Origin: Apostichopus japonicus
Lineage: Eukaryota; Echinodermata; Holothuroidea; Aspidochirotida; Stichopodidae
Direction of reading: 5' to 3'
NCBI RefSeq assembly: GCF_037975245.1
Contig: NC_092572.1
Span: 7,517,501-7,581,500, forward strand
DNA length: 64,000 bases
Shown: one piece after another, positions 38,803 through 55,265 of the stretch
Layout of the letters: the number at the start of each line of letters is the position of its first letter
How positions within the stretch are numbered: position 1 is the first letter of the stretch
Notes under the pieces: generated by a model
Told to the model about the DNA's origin: nothing
The model's input: only the letters and a program-made list of their open reading frames with translations
The model's database searches: none
Program-made: the position numbers and the translations under genes

Positions 38803-40435
38803 GTTCTTGAAGTATCAGATGATCACTGTGTAACTAGAATATAACAACATATATATTATTATGACATTTACAAATATTTTACTTTACATTCAAGTACACA
38901 TAGACCATCTATTTGTTATTCAAGTAGTCGTCGGGAAATAAGCACAAGGATTACGTTCCTGTCCGTATTCCCTTTCTGTATTTCAAAGTTTTAATGACTG
39001 TTTCAAATGAACTAATGTTATATAGCCTCACGTTTGTGAGTTACTGCTAAATTAAAAGTGAGTTCTAAACTCACTTACATATTCTACTGCATCATGAGTT
39101 TCACCAGTCCTAACCTTATACCTTAACGAGTTAACGAGACTAATAAACTTTGCTTCTTTCAAACAGGACACAAAACGAATACTCGAAATATAAGGTAGGT
39201 AAATAATGCATTAAGGCAAATCCTAACGTTTTCCAAGGAAAGCTTGACTAGGAAGTATTTCCGTATTGTTTGTGTCTCATATCCACATTGAAATCATTCT
39301 CTTCATAAAAACACAGGACAACAGGCCTTTTTCGTCATTTCATTTCCTTGTAATTTCCACTTCCTTGTAATATGCAATAATTGGGGCCGTGTTGTCTAAT
39401 GTGTTAATAATTCGTAGTAATCCGTAGTTACTGTTACTACTGGCTAGACATTAAGCTAAATTCCGATAGTCATAATGTTATATCATCATGGTATTAGCAC
39501 CATTGTGTTCTAATGCAAACTTCAAAAAGTCACAATTTGATTCCATTTATACACCTGTTTTACTCCGTTTACTCTAAAAAAGCCCCCATAAAGACAAACC
39601 AACTCTCACAATGTTTACACCGCTCAGGGTATGGCTGACCTTCCTGAGCATTATGACGTAAGCGATAATGATGAACGTCCTCACAAAGATTCTCCCACAG
39701 AAAACGGTGAAGATACTATTGACACTATATCAACTATATCAACTGTATTGTATTACTTATATCATACTAGTAACCTTCAAAACACTATTACATGATACAG
39801 ATAATGTCCTATTTTAGCTCATTGAAATAACATATTTAAAAAAAAAACATTTTACAAATGTATGCCAAGGAAAATGGCGTCAGGTCTCATTTATTGATGT
39901 TTCTTACAAGATGCAAAAACCATCGACATTGTTTAGGTCGAAGTTTTATAATTTATGCAACTAAGAGTTTAACACAAAACAATTTAGTCCGCTCTTCGCT
40001 ATTTAATTAATCACTCACACGAAACATGTATATGTTAATACAAATATATAGTCAGGTATATATTGTCAGTTAGGCCTGAGATAACATTTATCAGTTTCGA
40101 CTAATCTAAAGTTGAGCTTTAGCAACAAAAATAAATGAGATTTTTGATACCAATGTTCAGCACAACAGACACATCATCCCTTAATAACATGTAACTGTGA
40201 CTCTAATGTTTACCTAATATCCAATACATAACTCACTCGTGAACTCACAACCAACCATCCAACAATTTTCTATTGATTTCATTCTGAAGGATAAGATACA
40301 ATGAACGATGCGAGATCCTTCCAGGAGCTGGCAATAGCATTGAACTGTCTTCGGGCACATTCCAGTATTTTTAAGTTACTTTCCATCTCTTTCGAAAAAC
40401 GTTTTTTCCAAACTATTGCCCAACGAATCATAGAG
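38803..40435. other. Non-coding upstream region of the membrane NLR gene
   Basis: AT-rich, with no exon I can support. It should contain the promoter of the minus-strand gene. Confidence 0.4.
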
Positions 40436-40439
40436 TCAC

Positions 40440-41745
40440 TTGCTATGTGAAGCTTAATTGTATTCTACTTAAATAAAATGCAATTTCTCTTAAGTAGAAT
40501 ATAATTAAGCTTAGGTGAAATTGACTTTAACTTAAGCTAAATTGAATTCTACTTTAGTAGAATAAAAATACACTTAAGCTAAATATAATTTAGCTTAAAT
40601 GAATTGAAGGATCAGTCGTCAATGCTTTGCATGCTGTAATATTACAACATGGTTGTCGCTTCTAGTTCCACTGATCTTTCTGGTTAACAATGTGACCGAA
40701 TTCTCTCCAGCACCACAAACACAGTGCAAATATGGTTTTGCAGTTAATGCAAGGGTACAATCGCTTCCAAGACCTCAAACATATGTCAGGGCATGTTAGG
40801 AACACTTCGTCAGCATCAGAGATATGTTGCATACAACAAGTACACAAGAGGTGAATGAGTCCATTAGCGGCCTAGTAATTTGTATTGAACAGAGTCGATT
40901 GCCTGCTACAGAAAATCGCAGCAACCATGGAGTATTACCGCTGGAAATACAGCAAAAAGGAGCTATTAGCAACTAGGAAGCTGCTCGCATCCGACCAAAA
41001 AATGGTACAATTCGAATAAAAGTTAGAAATTAAAGCCACACTAGTCAGTAGTCGTTCCCTTGCCCTCGAAAGTGCCTCTTCAACTGCATCAGCTAGAGTT
41101 TACAACAGTTGAATGGCTGCCTGCATTTTCCGAATGTCTGACGTTCATTGTAAACGTAGTTTTGCCTCTTTCGCTAGGGGTTAATATGGTGTTATGCTCG
41201 GACATACACAATGAAAGTTGGCAAAGTATGGGGGAAAGGCCGCACATAGTTATGTAACTAGGACGTCTTGAACGTTATTCTATAATATTATACAAAGTCG
41301 GACGCAATGCGTAACTAACTGATTGGCCAATCACATTTCACTAAAGCGGTATTCTTTTTCACTTAAGTGAAGAAGACTGACCAGGCACATTTCACTTTAG
41401 CTAAATTCTATTTCACTGAGGTAAAATGAAATTTAGCTTAAGTAAACTTGAGTAGGCATTCTTGCCTAGGAAGAATAGCATTTTACTTAAGTAAAATTGT
41501 ATTTTACTTATGCAGATTTGTATTTAACTTGAATAGAATTTATTTTACTTAAGCTTAATTTATATAAGCTGAAGCTAAACTGATTTTTACTTAAGTAAAA
41601 GCGATATTGACAAACACCGTTCGAACTTAAGCTAATATGAATTAAGCTTAAGAAAAATGCTGTTCGACTTAAATGCAATTACTTTTACTTAATCGTAATT
41701 GTATTCTACTGAATATAAATTAATGTTACCTAAGTAGAATTGGGA
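40440..41745. repeat. ACTTAAG/GCTTAA palindrome-rich repeat arrays flanking a 0.7-kb core
   Basis: Two arrays (about 40440-40610 and 41335-41745) consist of 20-30-bp steps such as attttacttaagtaaaattg, built from CTTAAGT, GCTTAAG and ATTCTACTT on both strands. The core between them (40615-41335) looks unique. The arrangement resembles subterminal repeats of a non-autonomous DNA transposon, but I could not define termini or a target duplication. Confidence 0.6.
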
Positions 41746-43844
41746 GGTAAATGTTGAAACGGCTTGCCATATGGAGGCAGCGGGGTGGGGTTGGGAGTAG
41801 ATTGCTTTTTATATTTAAAAGGTAATGAACGATTATGGCAAGAATGTGTGCTATAATGGCGATTATGTCTGAATAACTTATTATGTCCCTACAGTCCTGC
41901 ATGAAAACATGCACAATAACATACTTCTACAGAACGCACAATACTTAGTTATAATGACCGCTGACAAAACATTGGCTTGTGTGCAACGAAAGCCAATAGT
42001 GATAAGTCTATAATATGCACGACAAAAATCAAATGATGAAAGCTGTTACTAGTATGCAACAACATAAATACTTACATATTCTGAAGCGAGAAGTTTGTCG
42101 AATACTATTTACCATAGTTACAAGTAGTTGCATGAAAACAACGCTCTTTGTGAACATTTAGCACTATAACTGCAAGAATGGTTGCAGACAATGGTAAGAG
42201 CTATAAGCCAATCAAATCACAAGAAATCGGGAAACTACAGGGACTATTTTTAGCATGAAAATCTCTGTAAGGTAACTGTTGTTCACTCTGTACTTGCGGT
42301 TGATTGTTATGATTTATTTGTTTTGAACAGATTCAATCATGTGCAAAAAGGATTGGACTTTTGGTTCATTCGAGAAGTTGTTGTATTTTGAAAAGAAAGA
42401 AGGATATTCATTTATAAACTTGTTATGTTTTGCATAGGCCAAGCTGTGAGCGTGTTTACTTGGGGTTTGTTTCCCCCAAAATGGTTGCCGGGCGGTAGCA
42501 ATTTGAAGGATTTGCATCCCTGGCTAAAATAATACATCCCTTATGCAGATTGTTGCAATCGTGACAATGCTGTACACCACAGTTCTGTTTAAAATTTTCC
42601 CAAATTCGATCTCCGTAAGTCTGTACCACGTCAGGCAACTCTAGTTGTATTTGTTGATGCTTTCATTGGAAAACCTAAAATCCTTCGGACAACCAAATAT
42701 CAAGACAAGATTGTCCGAATTACAACCTTAAATGTTCTAAAAAATGTGCCCTAATATTTTTCAGCCAACTTGACTTCATTTGGCTCGATCACGATTTAAC
42801 AGCACATTGTTTAATGTATACAAGGGTTTACTTCTGATGAACTCAGCTCATGTTTGTTCTCTTCAATTAAATACACCAATTGCATTCCATAAACTGTTCA
42901 GTTAAATAAATTATGCAGGAAACATCTAGTAACATACCAAACTGGCCATTGGCTAAACGAAAATAAAATGTATCTTTTTGGATGAATAGTATATGTTTTC
43001 TACTGCATCGAAATCAAATTCAAATGGCAACACTTTCCACTAACAGGTAAATATGACGTTCCATTCGAGTATCAATCTCAATATCAACTTGCCCAATTCT
43101 TCTGCTCCTTTCTGTAAGGTTGCTGTATTGCAATCATGAAATCATAGTGTAGCAAACAAACATTACAAGAGCAAACCATGTATAAATGTTGAACAATTAC
43201 AGAGTATGCATTTACCCCTTTGGCACAAAAAGTCCGCAATAACCCAGATTCCAATCACGACATAATTTCCAATTACTGCATAGCTTGTACACTGTTTCTA
43301 AAAGTTTTCAATTTGATGTATTTACTTTTCTTCATCTTTGACCACTGCCAACACGAGGCAAAGCTTATTGCAATTTTAATGACTTTCCAACTTACCCCTC
43401 ATGTCTATGGTGGTACTCAATCACTATGCAGCAGAAAGCCCATGTTAACTGGGCGAAACAATCAAAACAACTGAATAATTGCATATTTACTCAAATGACC
43501 AATTTACTAAAAATAATGACCTACGCATACCAATTTCACTTTTTAACGTTGCAATGGATGTTGGTAGAACAAACACAAACAAATGCAACATGCTTCTCTA
43601 CATTAGATGATCTTTTTCTGACATTTGGTGCAAAAAGCAAACTATTTCAGCAGTTACATATTTAAAGGGTATTCAAGTCATATGGCAGGTTACTGGCGCA
43701 AACACTAATGATAGTAGGATTACTGTCATCTACATTCTCATTAGGTTAAGTACAAGAATGATTTAACCTGAACATCTAAATGTTTGTTCCACCATGAACA
43801 ATTTAAACTATCATTTGTTATAACGTGTCACTTCACACACACAC

Positions 43845-43845
<1 letters not shown>
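41746..43845. repeat. Non-coding with a dispersed repeat (about 42120-42530)
   Basis: The segment 42120-42530 has a diverged copy at about 50065-50370. Shared pieces are gcaagaatggttgc, acaatggtaag, gccaatcaaatcaca and acttggggtttgtttcccc. No ends were defined. I see nothing else with support here. Confidence 0.55.

Positions 43846-43933
<88 letters not shown>
43846..43933. repeat. (TA)n microsatellite
   Basis: About 88 bp of TA with CATA interruptions, preceded by a short (CA)n. Confidence 0.95.
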
Positions 43934-43936
<3 letters not shown>

Positions 43937-43965
43937 TTTGGTAGTATGATCTCAACAGAATTAAT

Positions 43966-44145
43966 CAAACATGCTCCAGTTACTTTGGTATTAAAAAGAT
44001 AGTGCAGCACTTCCAGATGCTTCAAATGATACTGTGGAAGCTAGAGAGTAAACATTCAAACATGCTCCAGTTACTTTGGTATTAAAAAGATGGTGCAGCA
44101 CTTCCAGATGCTTCAAATGATACTGTGGAAGCTAGAGAGTAAACA
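43966..44145. repeat. 90-bp tandem duplication
   Basis: Two nearly identical 90-bp units beginning caaacatgctccagttactt, at 43966 and 44056, with one or two differences. A recent local duplication; not coding. Confidence 0.9.
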
Positions 44146-44580
44146 TGAAAACGGCTGATTGCGTTCTCCTATTCGGACTTGTTTTGAAGCGATACGTTAG
44201 TGTTACTGTTACAATATGATTGAAAGCGTAGGTCTATGAGACCTTTTCTACGCCTTCTTATTTGTATCCATACGAATAGTAAATAGGCTAGGCCCCTCCA
44301 ATAATATATCACTGATCTCCGACCTGAATGACAACAACCAGCCAAGACTAAATCAGGGTAGGCCCAGTAACTAAACTGCAAGCTCTGTTGTCACTGATTT
44401 CATAAGTTACCCATCCATCATCCACACAACTAAAGTTCTGGCCAGCCTTTTCTTTAGATAATATAACGAACCTCCTGACTGGATCTGTTGGTTAGATGTT
44501 CGCATGGACAATACTCGTTGTATACTGTCCGAGCATGTGTTATCAACTATGGTGGTGGTGGAGTTATGGATGTACTCGTA

Positions 44581-47500
44581 CACTGAAAAAAAAAGTAGTC
44601 AATATTGCCACGGACTAACGTTAAATTAGTCTGTAACGTTAGTCAATGCACACGGACTAGCAAAAATCTTCGTTTCATCGCTGCTTCTTAGTCAGTTTAC
44701 ACTTACTAAGGAAAATATAATCGCAGCTTAGTCGGTGGCGACGGACTAAGGTATTTTAACCCATGGACTAAGAACGATACGGACACCCGATTTACGCCAT
44801 AATCGTAGCTTAGTCGGTGTCGACGGACTAATGTATTTTAACCCACTTCGATTCACTTCAGTTTGGAAACCGAGAGGCAACGACAGCTTGCTGGACTTGG
44901 CATAGTTTCATACGATCACTCTAAGCAACTTTCAACCGTAAATCACCCAAGAAGGTTTTTAGAAGAATGGAGGTATTAACTGCCATCATCGGCCTACCTG
45001 TTATTCCTTTAACTTGAAGGTGAAATTAAAGTTAATTGTTAGGCCACTGGCACTAGTACTGTATTATGGTTAGTGTAACCCTACCGTTTTCACGCTGGTG
45101 TTTCGCAATACACAGGTACAATGACAGTGAGTAGCCCATAGGCTTCTACTGGGTACTGCAGTGCATTCTCAACACTAAAGTGTGCATTCTAAACACCAAT
45201 TAACAATGTGTTATGTGTGTATTGGGCTAGATTGAACAGTGGCACATAATCTTCTAATTTATTCCCAAACAAATGCTGGAACTATAAGTCTCAATAGTTT
45301 ATTTGAAGTCTACACTCATTTGGTAAAGATTTCCTGTAATTTCCCATGTGAATCTATATGGGAAGGCTTTGTGATATATAATAAGCAAGCCTAGACCTTC
45401 AAACGTACAGTTACAGTAGGCTGAACAAATTATGTTGGCTAGTCAACGGTATTATATGTTGCGAGCAGTCAGGATGCACGCTTCAGTTCTATTTAACCTC
45501 TTCATTTATCATGTTTTACTATTTAATTTCCGGTCACGCACAGGAAACAATTGCGACATTCCTTCACGGTCGACTTGTTTACTGTAAGAAGTATTAACCG
45601 TTTTTTCTCCGGAAAGCTTGATAGTCTGGTGTTATTATTACATGTGCTTTTAGTATACTGCAAAAAGAGTAAGTTGTTGTATTTGTATTGATATTTTATG
45701 TAGAAGTAACGGAAAATTTAGTATGTTTAGTTTGGTCTAATTCCACGTTTTTTTCTGTCCAATGTAGTGCAGGGTTCACTTGCGCGAATTCAAATTATTC
45801 TGTTTATGTATATGTATATGCATCGATTCGTAGATTATGATGTTTTTTTGACATTTATTTGTAATTCAAGCATATCTGTTTAGTAGCAAAGTTTAAAGGT
45901 TAAGATTAATTAGTTTTCTCTTTTTGATCCTAGATTGAATGAAACTCATTGACGTAAATAATAGATCAGATGATACAGTTTAACGCAGTTGCTAAAACTC
46001 TGGGTATTCTCTAGTCTTCGCCGGTCCATTATGTACTTTAGTACTAGTAAAACTAAATCAAAACGACCGAAAGACAAACTTAGTGTAACAAAGTACTGAT
46101 TCTCCTCTAGCCTAGGTCTAAACAGGCTTGTTATGTGAGCAAGCAAAATAACAACTAAAAACGATTAGGCCTATAAATAAGTTGGCTCAGTGCATTTCTG
46201 TTTCTAAAATTTTATATTTTTAAAGATCATAAAAACAAACAAAGATTTAGACCATGTTTTATTATCTCTGTATTCTGGGCATTTGATTCTGGTTGCAATG
46301 GTGATGACACTCTCGTTCAAATTTTCAGCTTTATACAGTCTGCTTCAAATTTGGGATTGTTTTTTGAGACTATGGTGGAAGCAAATCTCACAAAACTTTA
46401 TGGTGACAACTTTATTTAATTTTTTTTCAAGTGATGAATACTTTGCTGTTTCTTTTTTCCAGCAGGAATTGAAAAGCCAAATATCTAAGTCAAGGGTGAG
46501 GTTTCCTGTGATGTACGACACCAGTGTGGAGGCAACAACGGAAGAGGAGAACTGTGTTATATATGGCTTAAAGACATGTTTTAAGATGATATATTGGTAC
46601 CCTTTGCAGAACAAAAGAGTTTATCCAAGAGTCCAAAAAGCAAAGGAACAAGTACCATAGAGAAAAAAGATGGAAGAGTGAGTTTAACTATTGTACCCAA
46701 CTGCTTAATGATATTAAAGATACTTTTCATAACCTGTTTTTAAAAAACAAAAACAGTCTAGTATATCATTTACGTGCAAGCTTCATAAGTTTGGTCAAAT
46801 TTTCACTGATCTGTAGAGCGGGAGTCCAGAGGGTTTGGTTAGCTGGGAAGGTAACCAATTGCCTGGTACATCACAATGTTCACAATGCATTCCTGTATAT
46901 GAAACCTGACGACTGGCAAACCGACCTATGTGGATGTGGCTGGGAGAGCAATTTTAAAGTCTCCTTATAGCTAACCTAGATCAGAACTGATAATTGCTCT
47001 CCCAGCCACACCCACCACAGTCGGTTTGCCAGTCGTCTGGTTTCATATACAGGAATGCATTGTGAACATTGTGATGTACAAGGCAATTGGTTACCTTCCC
47101 AGATAACCAAACCCTCTGGGCTCCCGGTCTATTGGGATCATTATTAACATGATTAACATAATTATTAAGCTTGAAAAATAACTTGGTGTTATGCTGTGCA
47201 AAGCTAATAATTATTTGGTAAAGCTGCTATTCCTGGCTTATAATGTGAGGGACCTAGATTTAAATGTATACCTCCCAATATGTTATAACATTTTAATGTA
47301 AATGTATGTTTATGATAATGTGAGTTATCATGTTCTATATCTGTATCTGTGCTTACACCTATATCATATTTTCTGTTCACAGGTCAATAATGATGCAGAT
47401 TTTGGCTTCCTGAAGACAAGTGGGAGGCCATTTGTAGTTAAGAGAAACACTCTTTGTTCGTGAAGACTTAACTGGTGTCGATTTGGGGTACCACTTTAAA

Positions 47501-48131
47501 ACGAAAGTCATGAGGAACCCTTGCCCAAGATTCAACTTTGCATTATTGTGCAGTGCTATACTTTTGCGATTCATGTTTGATCCATGAACTTGTCTTAACT
47601 TTGTTGGAATAAAATCATATTTTCAGATTTTTGTTTACAGTGATTTCTTCTCTATCTCTCGAAAGTCAGCCTTTGTAGACATCAGAAGTTTAATCAGAAA
47701 TAAATACTGCCAACATACACATTATTTGTGTTTCTTCTGCTCTCTTTTCTTTCAGTGATGCTAGTCAGTGAAACTAGTCGGGTTTAATTCTTTCAGTGAT
47801 TCTAGTCAGTCCATACCGACTAAGAAAGGTTAGTCGGGAGAGGCACCATCCTGACTAATGTAAAACCTGCTATAAACTAGTCGGTGGCTCATATAAATTA
47901 GTCGGTAAAGACCGACTAATGTCACCAACTAATGTAACTGACTAATATACATTTACCGACTAAGAAATTGTTGATCGACTAAGCTGACGGACTAAAATGA
48001 CCGACTAAGAAATCCAACTGACTAAGGAATAAATTAGTCGGTATGGCAACTGACTAAGGCTATGTTAGTCGGGAGATGTACCAGATGGACTAACGTTATG
48101 TTAGTCGGTGAACCAATTTAAGTTTTCAGTG
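44581..48131. mobile_element. Second CACTA-type element, 3.55 kb, probably non-autonomous
   Basis: Left end CACTGAAAAAAAA, right end inverse CTTAAGTTTTCAGTG, flanked by TA on both sides (44579-44580 and 48132-48133). Both ends hold many GACTAA/TTAGTC motifs (44600-44840 and 47770-48115), the subterminal repeat pattern of CACTA elements but of a different family from the 16.4-kb one. No transposase was recognised. An exon-like open stretch at about 46465-46678 and an AATAAA near 47610 may be remnants of an internal gene. Confidence 0.75.
46814..47131. mobile_element. Foldback element with long inverted arms
   Basis: Arms of about 140 bp pair across a short centre near 46965. The left arm runs from gagcgggagtccagagggtt through gttcacaatgcattcctgta to ctgggagagcaa. 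The right arm is its inverted copy, ending ctctgggctcccggtc. TA is present at both outer edges, as for Tc1/mariner-type MITEs. It is nested in the second CACTA element. Confidence 0.8.
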
Positions 48132-48133
48132 TA

Positions 48134-51220
<3,087 letters not shown>

Positions 51221-51325
51221 TTATTATCATAGAGCGATTATTATCATAGCCCTGAATGACTTCTTGCTAGACTGTCAAATATCTTAATGTGTACTTGAGC
51301 GAATTATGCAGAGCTTGACAAAGAC

Positions 51326-54300
51326 ATAGGACCGCTTTGAGTAACATTATGAGCAGCGATGGTTTGCCGACAATACTTTTAGCTATCAATTATCTCTGAA
51401 GGTTTATATACCAACAAAAATATATCAGTTAACAATTTGTTGCTACTAACTTAAAAAAATGCTAACACTTGGTGAATAAAAAGTTACCTTTTTCTACGTA
51501 AAAAAATATGGCAAGTTACCATCTGCTTTGCATTATCTGTTTTGCCGAAAAAAAATTGCCAACACATGTAAAAAAACACAACATTAACCGTTAAAGTCGA
51601 ACAAAATGTAGTAAATTGTTCATTTAATTAATCAATGCGGTTCTATGGTTACTTAACTATACATTTGGTGTAAAACAATCACAAAATATCAATATATTGC
51701 AGGATTTTGCAGGATTTTCCGTTACTAAAATTGTGTTCTTTTATAGCACTCTCTATAAATATGTCTAGAAATATGTAATTAAAGAGGCGAGCATATCTCC
51801 ATAAAGGTGACAAATCCTACACTTGAATGACAACCTTTCATAATTGGTGCAAACTACTGCAAATGCAAACCGTTGTCAAAGCCCAATTGGTTAGGACGAA
51901 AGCATATAAAGCTGGAGGGTTATTCACATTTCAACTATATAGATTTATAGAATTGTTCTTTTTCAGTGTTCTTGCGCATTTCAAGATCACCAAAGAACAG
52001 GACTAATGTTGAGGCGATTACAGATCCTATAGTGATAGCAATACTACACGGAAATGAATGTATGAAAATTCCTGTCTTGTTTTATGAGAATATAGGGTTA
52101 ATATGGAGACTTGGATTTAAGCAATCGTATTTATTTAGAGGTGAAGCAAGAACTTACGACGACAGGAATTTTCCTTTGACGATAAACAAGTGTGAGTCGC
52201 AAATTGGTGTCAAGAATATTAGGTAATCGTGCTGGAGAAAGGTCAACTGCTCTCTCCATTTGTGGTTCATGTCCAAGATAAATTTCAAAAATACTTTCAG
52301 TGATTGCTGAACAAATATAGCTTTTTTTCAAAAATGAATTATAAGTTAATCATTGATATTTATCAGGGCTTATTTTAATCATGATGATGACAAACGAAGC
52401 TTCAGAAGTGATTTGCGACAAATCTATAAATTGAGACTATAATTTTATATTTTATGTGGCCAGTGTTATATTTCGAAGATCATCAAATTGCTGGAGTGTA
52501 TATTCCCTTCTGCCCTTCTAGTGATTGGTAATCTTTTAAACGAGCTGTTAGGCAGGTTGTGAGAATGTAAATAGCTTAACATTGAAGCACACATGACTGA
52601 GCTCAACTTCAAAATAATTACAAATGTTTCAAGAGAATGCATCTTCTGAGAAATTGTGTATATCCGAAAATGATTAATAGCTATAAAGTTGCTGAAAATT
52701 ATATCACTTCGACATTATTTCACCTCATATTGATAAGTATTTCCAAATTGAAATAAAACTCAGTTTCTGAATGAGAATCAACATTCCTGTAAGAATTACA
52801 CAAGTCAATATTTTAAAAGGGGAAGTGAACATACAAGGATATTTTAGTTCCGTTAAAATCATAATAAAACAAACACAAAATAAAAACAAACACATAACGT
52901 TGGACCATTTAAATGTTTTGGAGCATAACGTGCTGCCCTTATTATACTTGTGCTGTGACAGACTCTCCTTGCATGTTACATGTGATTATATTTTCACTCG
53001 CTGTATTATTTTTTAGGGCTTAGATCGCAGAGGATGGGAACTACAGAGAGAACAAAGTAAGTCACTTCTACTTCCTTATATGAGCAGTAAACAGTTCTTC
53101 AAATTTAACATGAAGTTTCTAAAAAAACTAATACTGAGTTATACTAAGCTTATATTTGTTTTGTGTCCATATGTATGCTTTATTCTGCACAGAAAGAGCT
53201 ACATAGTTTGTCTTTTATATTTTCGCATTTCTAAGAATCGTATTTTCTTTTCTCCGTTTGAGGTATCTGTATACTTAAGTTTTCATTTGTAGTGGTCAAT
53301 ATTTAGTTAATTAATTTCAAGCGTGACTACGACAACATTTGAAACAATCAACATACCTGTAAGTGAAGAAGTGCAATGTGAATCTCCATACGATATGGTT
53401 AGTGGTAAGTTCTGTTTTCTTTGTAAAACTTGTTGATTTAACATTTCCGTACGATCAGAGTTGTAGGAAGGTCGATGATAATTTTATGTAATAATTTCAA
53501 TGATAATTCATAGTTACAAAACTAATTGATTATAATGAAAACTATTGTAATATACAATGTTTGTTAAATATGTTTTGTAACTTAAAGTGTTTTGGAAATG
53601 TCGAGTTTTGGGGAGGGGTCCAGATCCTTCAATATTAACACTCGTTTAGACATATCGGTTCAAAAAAAGTCACTGAGTTAGGGGGAGTTTATCTACAAGT
53701 TCCATGGTCATTTACCGTTATAAGACTTCGGTAGGATATGGTGGGTATACTACTGGCGGCCTTTAAAAATGTTTCGAGTAATATGCAATATTGATAATTA
53801 CAAATATATGTACAGAAACATCACAGAAACTGTTAAATTTCTCCCAAATGAATGTTAGAACAAGTAAATGTTAAACTAACTCTAAAGGTGCAACTTAATT
53901 TATCTTACAACCCTTACCCTTCCTTTATATGGGTTTTCCCGAATGAAAATTCGCATGCACAGTACGCAAAGGTACTGTTGGTTTAGACTGCCGTTCCTAT
54001 ATAAATAAAATGACAATATAAGGAACGAAAACAATCAAAAGTTGGACAGCTCAAATGAGCAGCGTTTAAACATGCAGTCACTGCTTCGACTACCAATCTA
54101 TCAATAAGATTCTTTACTCTTTTGCATTTTCTCCTTAATCTGTTAAAGTTCTACTTCTATGGAGACAACATTGTGTTAAAACGAAGTGATATTATACTGG
54201 CAAAGCTCTATACCTTGTACTGGACGCATGAAAAGATGCAAGGTAGAGGGGGGGGGGTGGGATTTCAGCCTTACCCAGACTGTGGCGGCTTTTCCATGTA

Positions 54301-55265
54301 AGAGACAGCGGTAAATGAAGGGTTCTATATTTCTCAGAGATCTATTATGTGTTATTGCAGATAACTCAACAAACGAAGACTGGCTGCAAATCAGATTGCT
54401 GGCTGAATATCTCAGACATATTCCGAAACACAGAAATGTTGTAGAAATTGTGTAGACTGACACAGTACAATGTAGGCAATACATTGCTTAATATAGTTTA
54501 CATGAATTATGCACCTGTCACTGAATTTTGCTCTATCAAAAGTTAGGTAACAAATTGAATTGCTCGATATAAATTAATCTTGTTCCACACGGAATACATC
54601 ACAAATAGTATTGTCCTTCGAAACTGCGAAATACGTCGATGCCCATTTTAAGACAATAAACATGCATGGATTAAGTAGATCCGATCAATCAACAGATGCT
54701 ATACGGATTGGATCATTTTTATTGGAAGCTCTGAAGGTCCTATTCTTTCTTGAATCAATATACGTTAGTAAAAGTATCATATGATACCATACAACTAAAA
54801 TTAAAACCGTTCTGACGTCTCTTTGAACTTCCAACTGTTTTGATAGAATATATGTTATAAAGTTTGCTGCTCAGGCTGATAATTTACCAGTTCTCTCGAT
54901 GCCTGGATTATGTTCAGATTCACTGTGAGTTATCTTCTGTTTTGTTTTTGGATTGCTGCTATTGGACTGTTGAATTATACTAGATATTTCTGCAAATGAG
55001 AAAGATACTTCACGTGCTAAAACTCCACATTGTAATGTTAGGAATAAAATCACGCTAGCAAAACATTACGATGCATCAGCTTAATTATTTGAACACTTAC
55101 TGATATTTGCTAAATAAATTTACACTGCAATTTTTACATTCTCTGTCCTGTTTTATTCAATTCCAGATGCACAATTATAACGTCTTGCTTGAAGGTGAAT
55201 GTGCAGCTCGAATTACCCTTACAGCGATGAAGACAAATCTATTTAAGCTAGAACATATATTGTAA
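51326..55265 (+). pseudogene. Decayed Ig-pseudokinase receptor (cassette B)
   Basis: Collinear with the gene at 5116-29036. Signal-peptide exon remnant at 51326-51381 (start ATG and splice donor lost). Ig 1 at 51966-52280, with a stop at 52224 before the second Cys and its donor changed to AT. Juxtamembrane exons at 53018-53050 and 53340-53404. N-lobe exon from 54148 with a frame break. Alpha-C exon from 54361 with an in-frame TAG. Partial hinge exon 54550-54770 with deletions. Exon 12 remnant 54858-54923. Last exon 55167-55265. I find no counterpart of the Ig 2, TM, catalytic-loop or APE exons. Intron 6 here is only 743 bp, showing the state without the CACTA insertion. Confidence 0.88.

Noticed and set aside
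46283-46660. 125-codon open frame as a host gene
   Set aside because: It starts in low-complexity hydrophobic sequence with no recognisable domain and lies within the second CACTA element. Only the part from 46465 looks exon-like.
44581-48131. Treating the GACTAA-rich ends as a simple satellite
   Set aside because: The motifs are confined to both ends of a segment with CACTG/CAGTG termini and a TA duplication, which fits a transposon better.
51966-52226. 86-codon open frame as a functional Ig gene
   Set aside because: It stops before the second Ig cysteine, its splice donor is mutated and the downstream exons are broken, so it belongs to the pseudogene.
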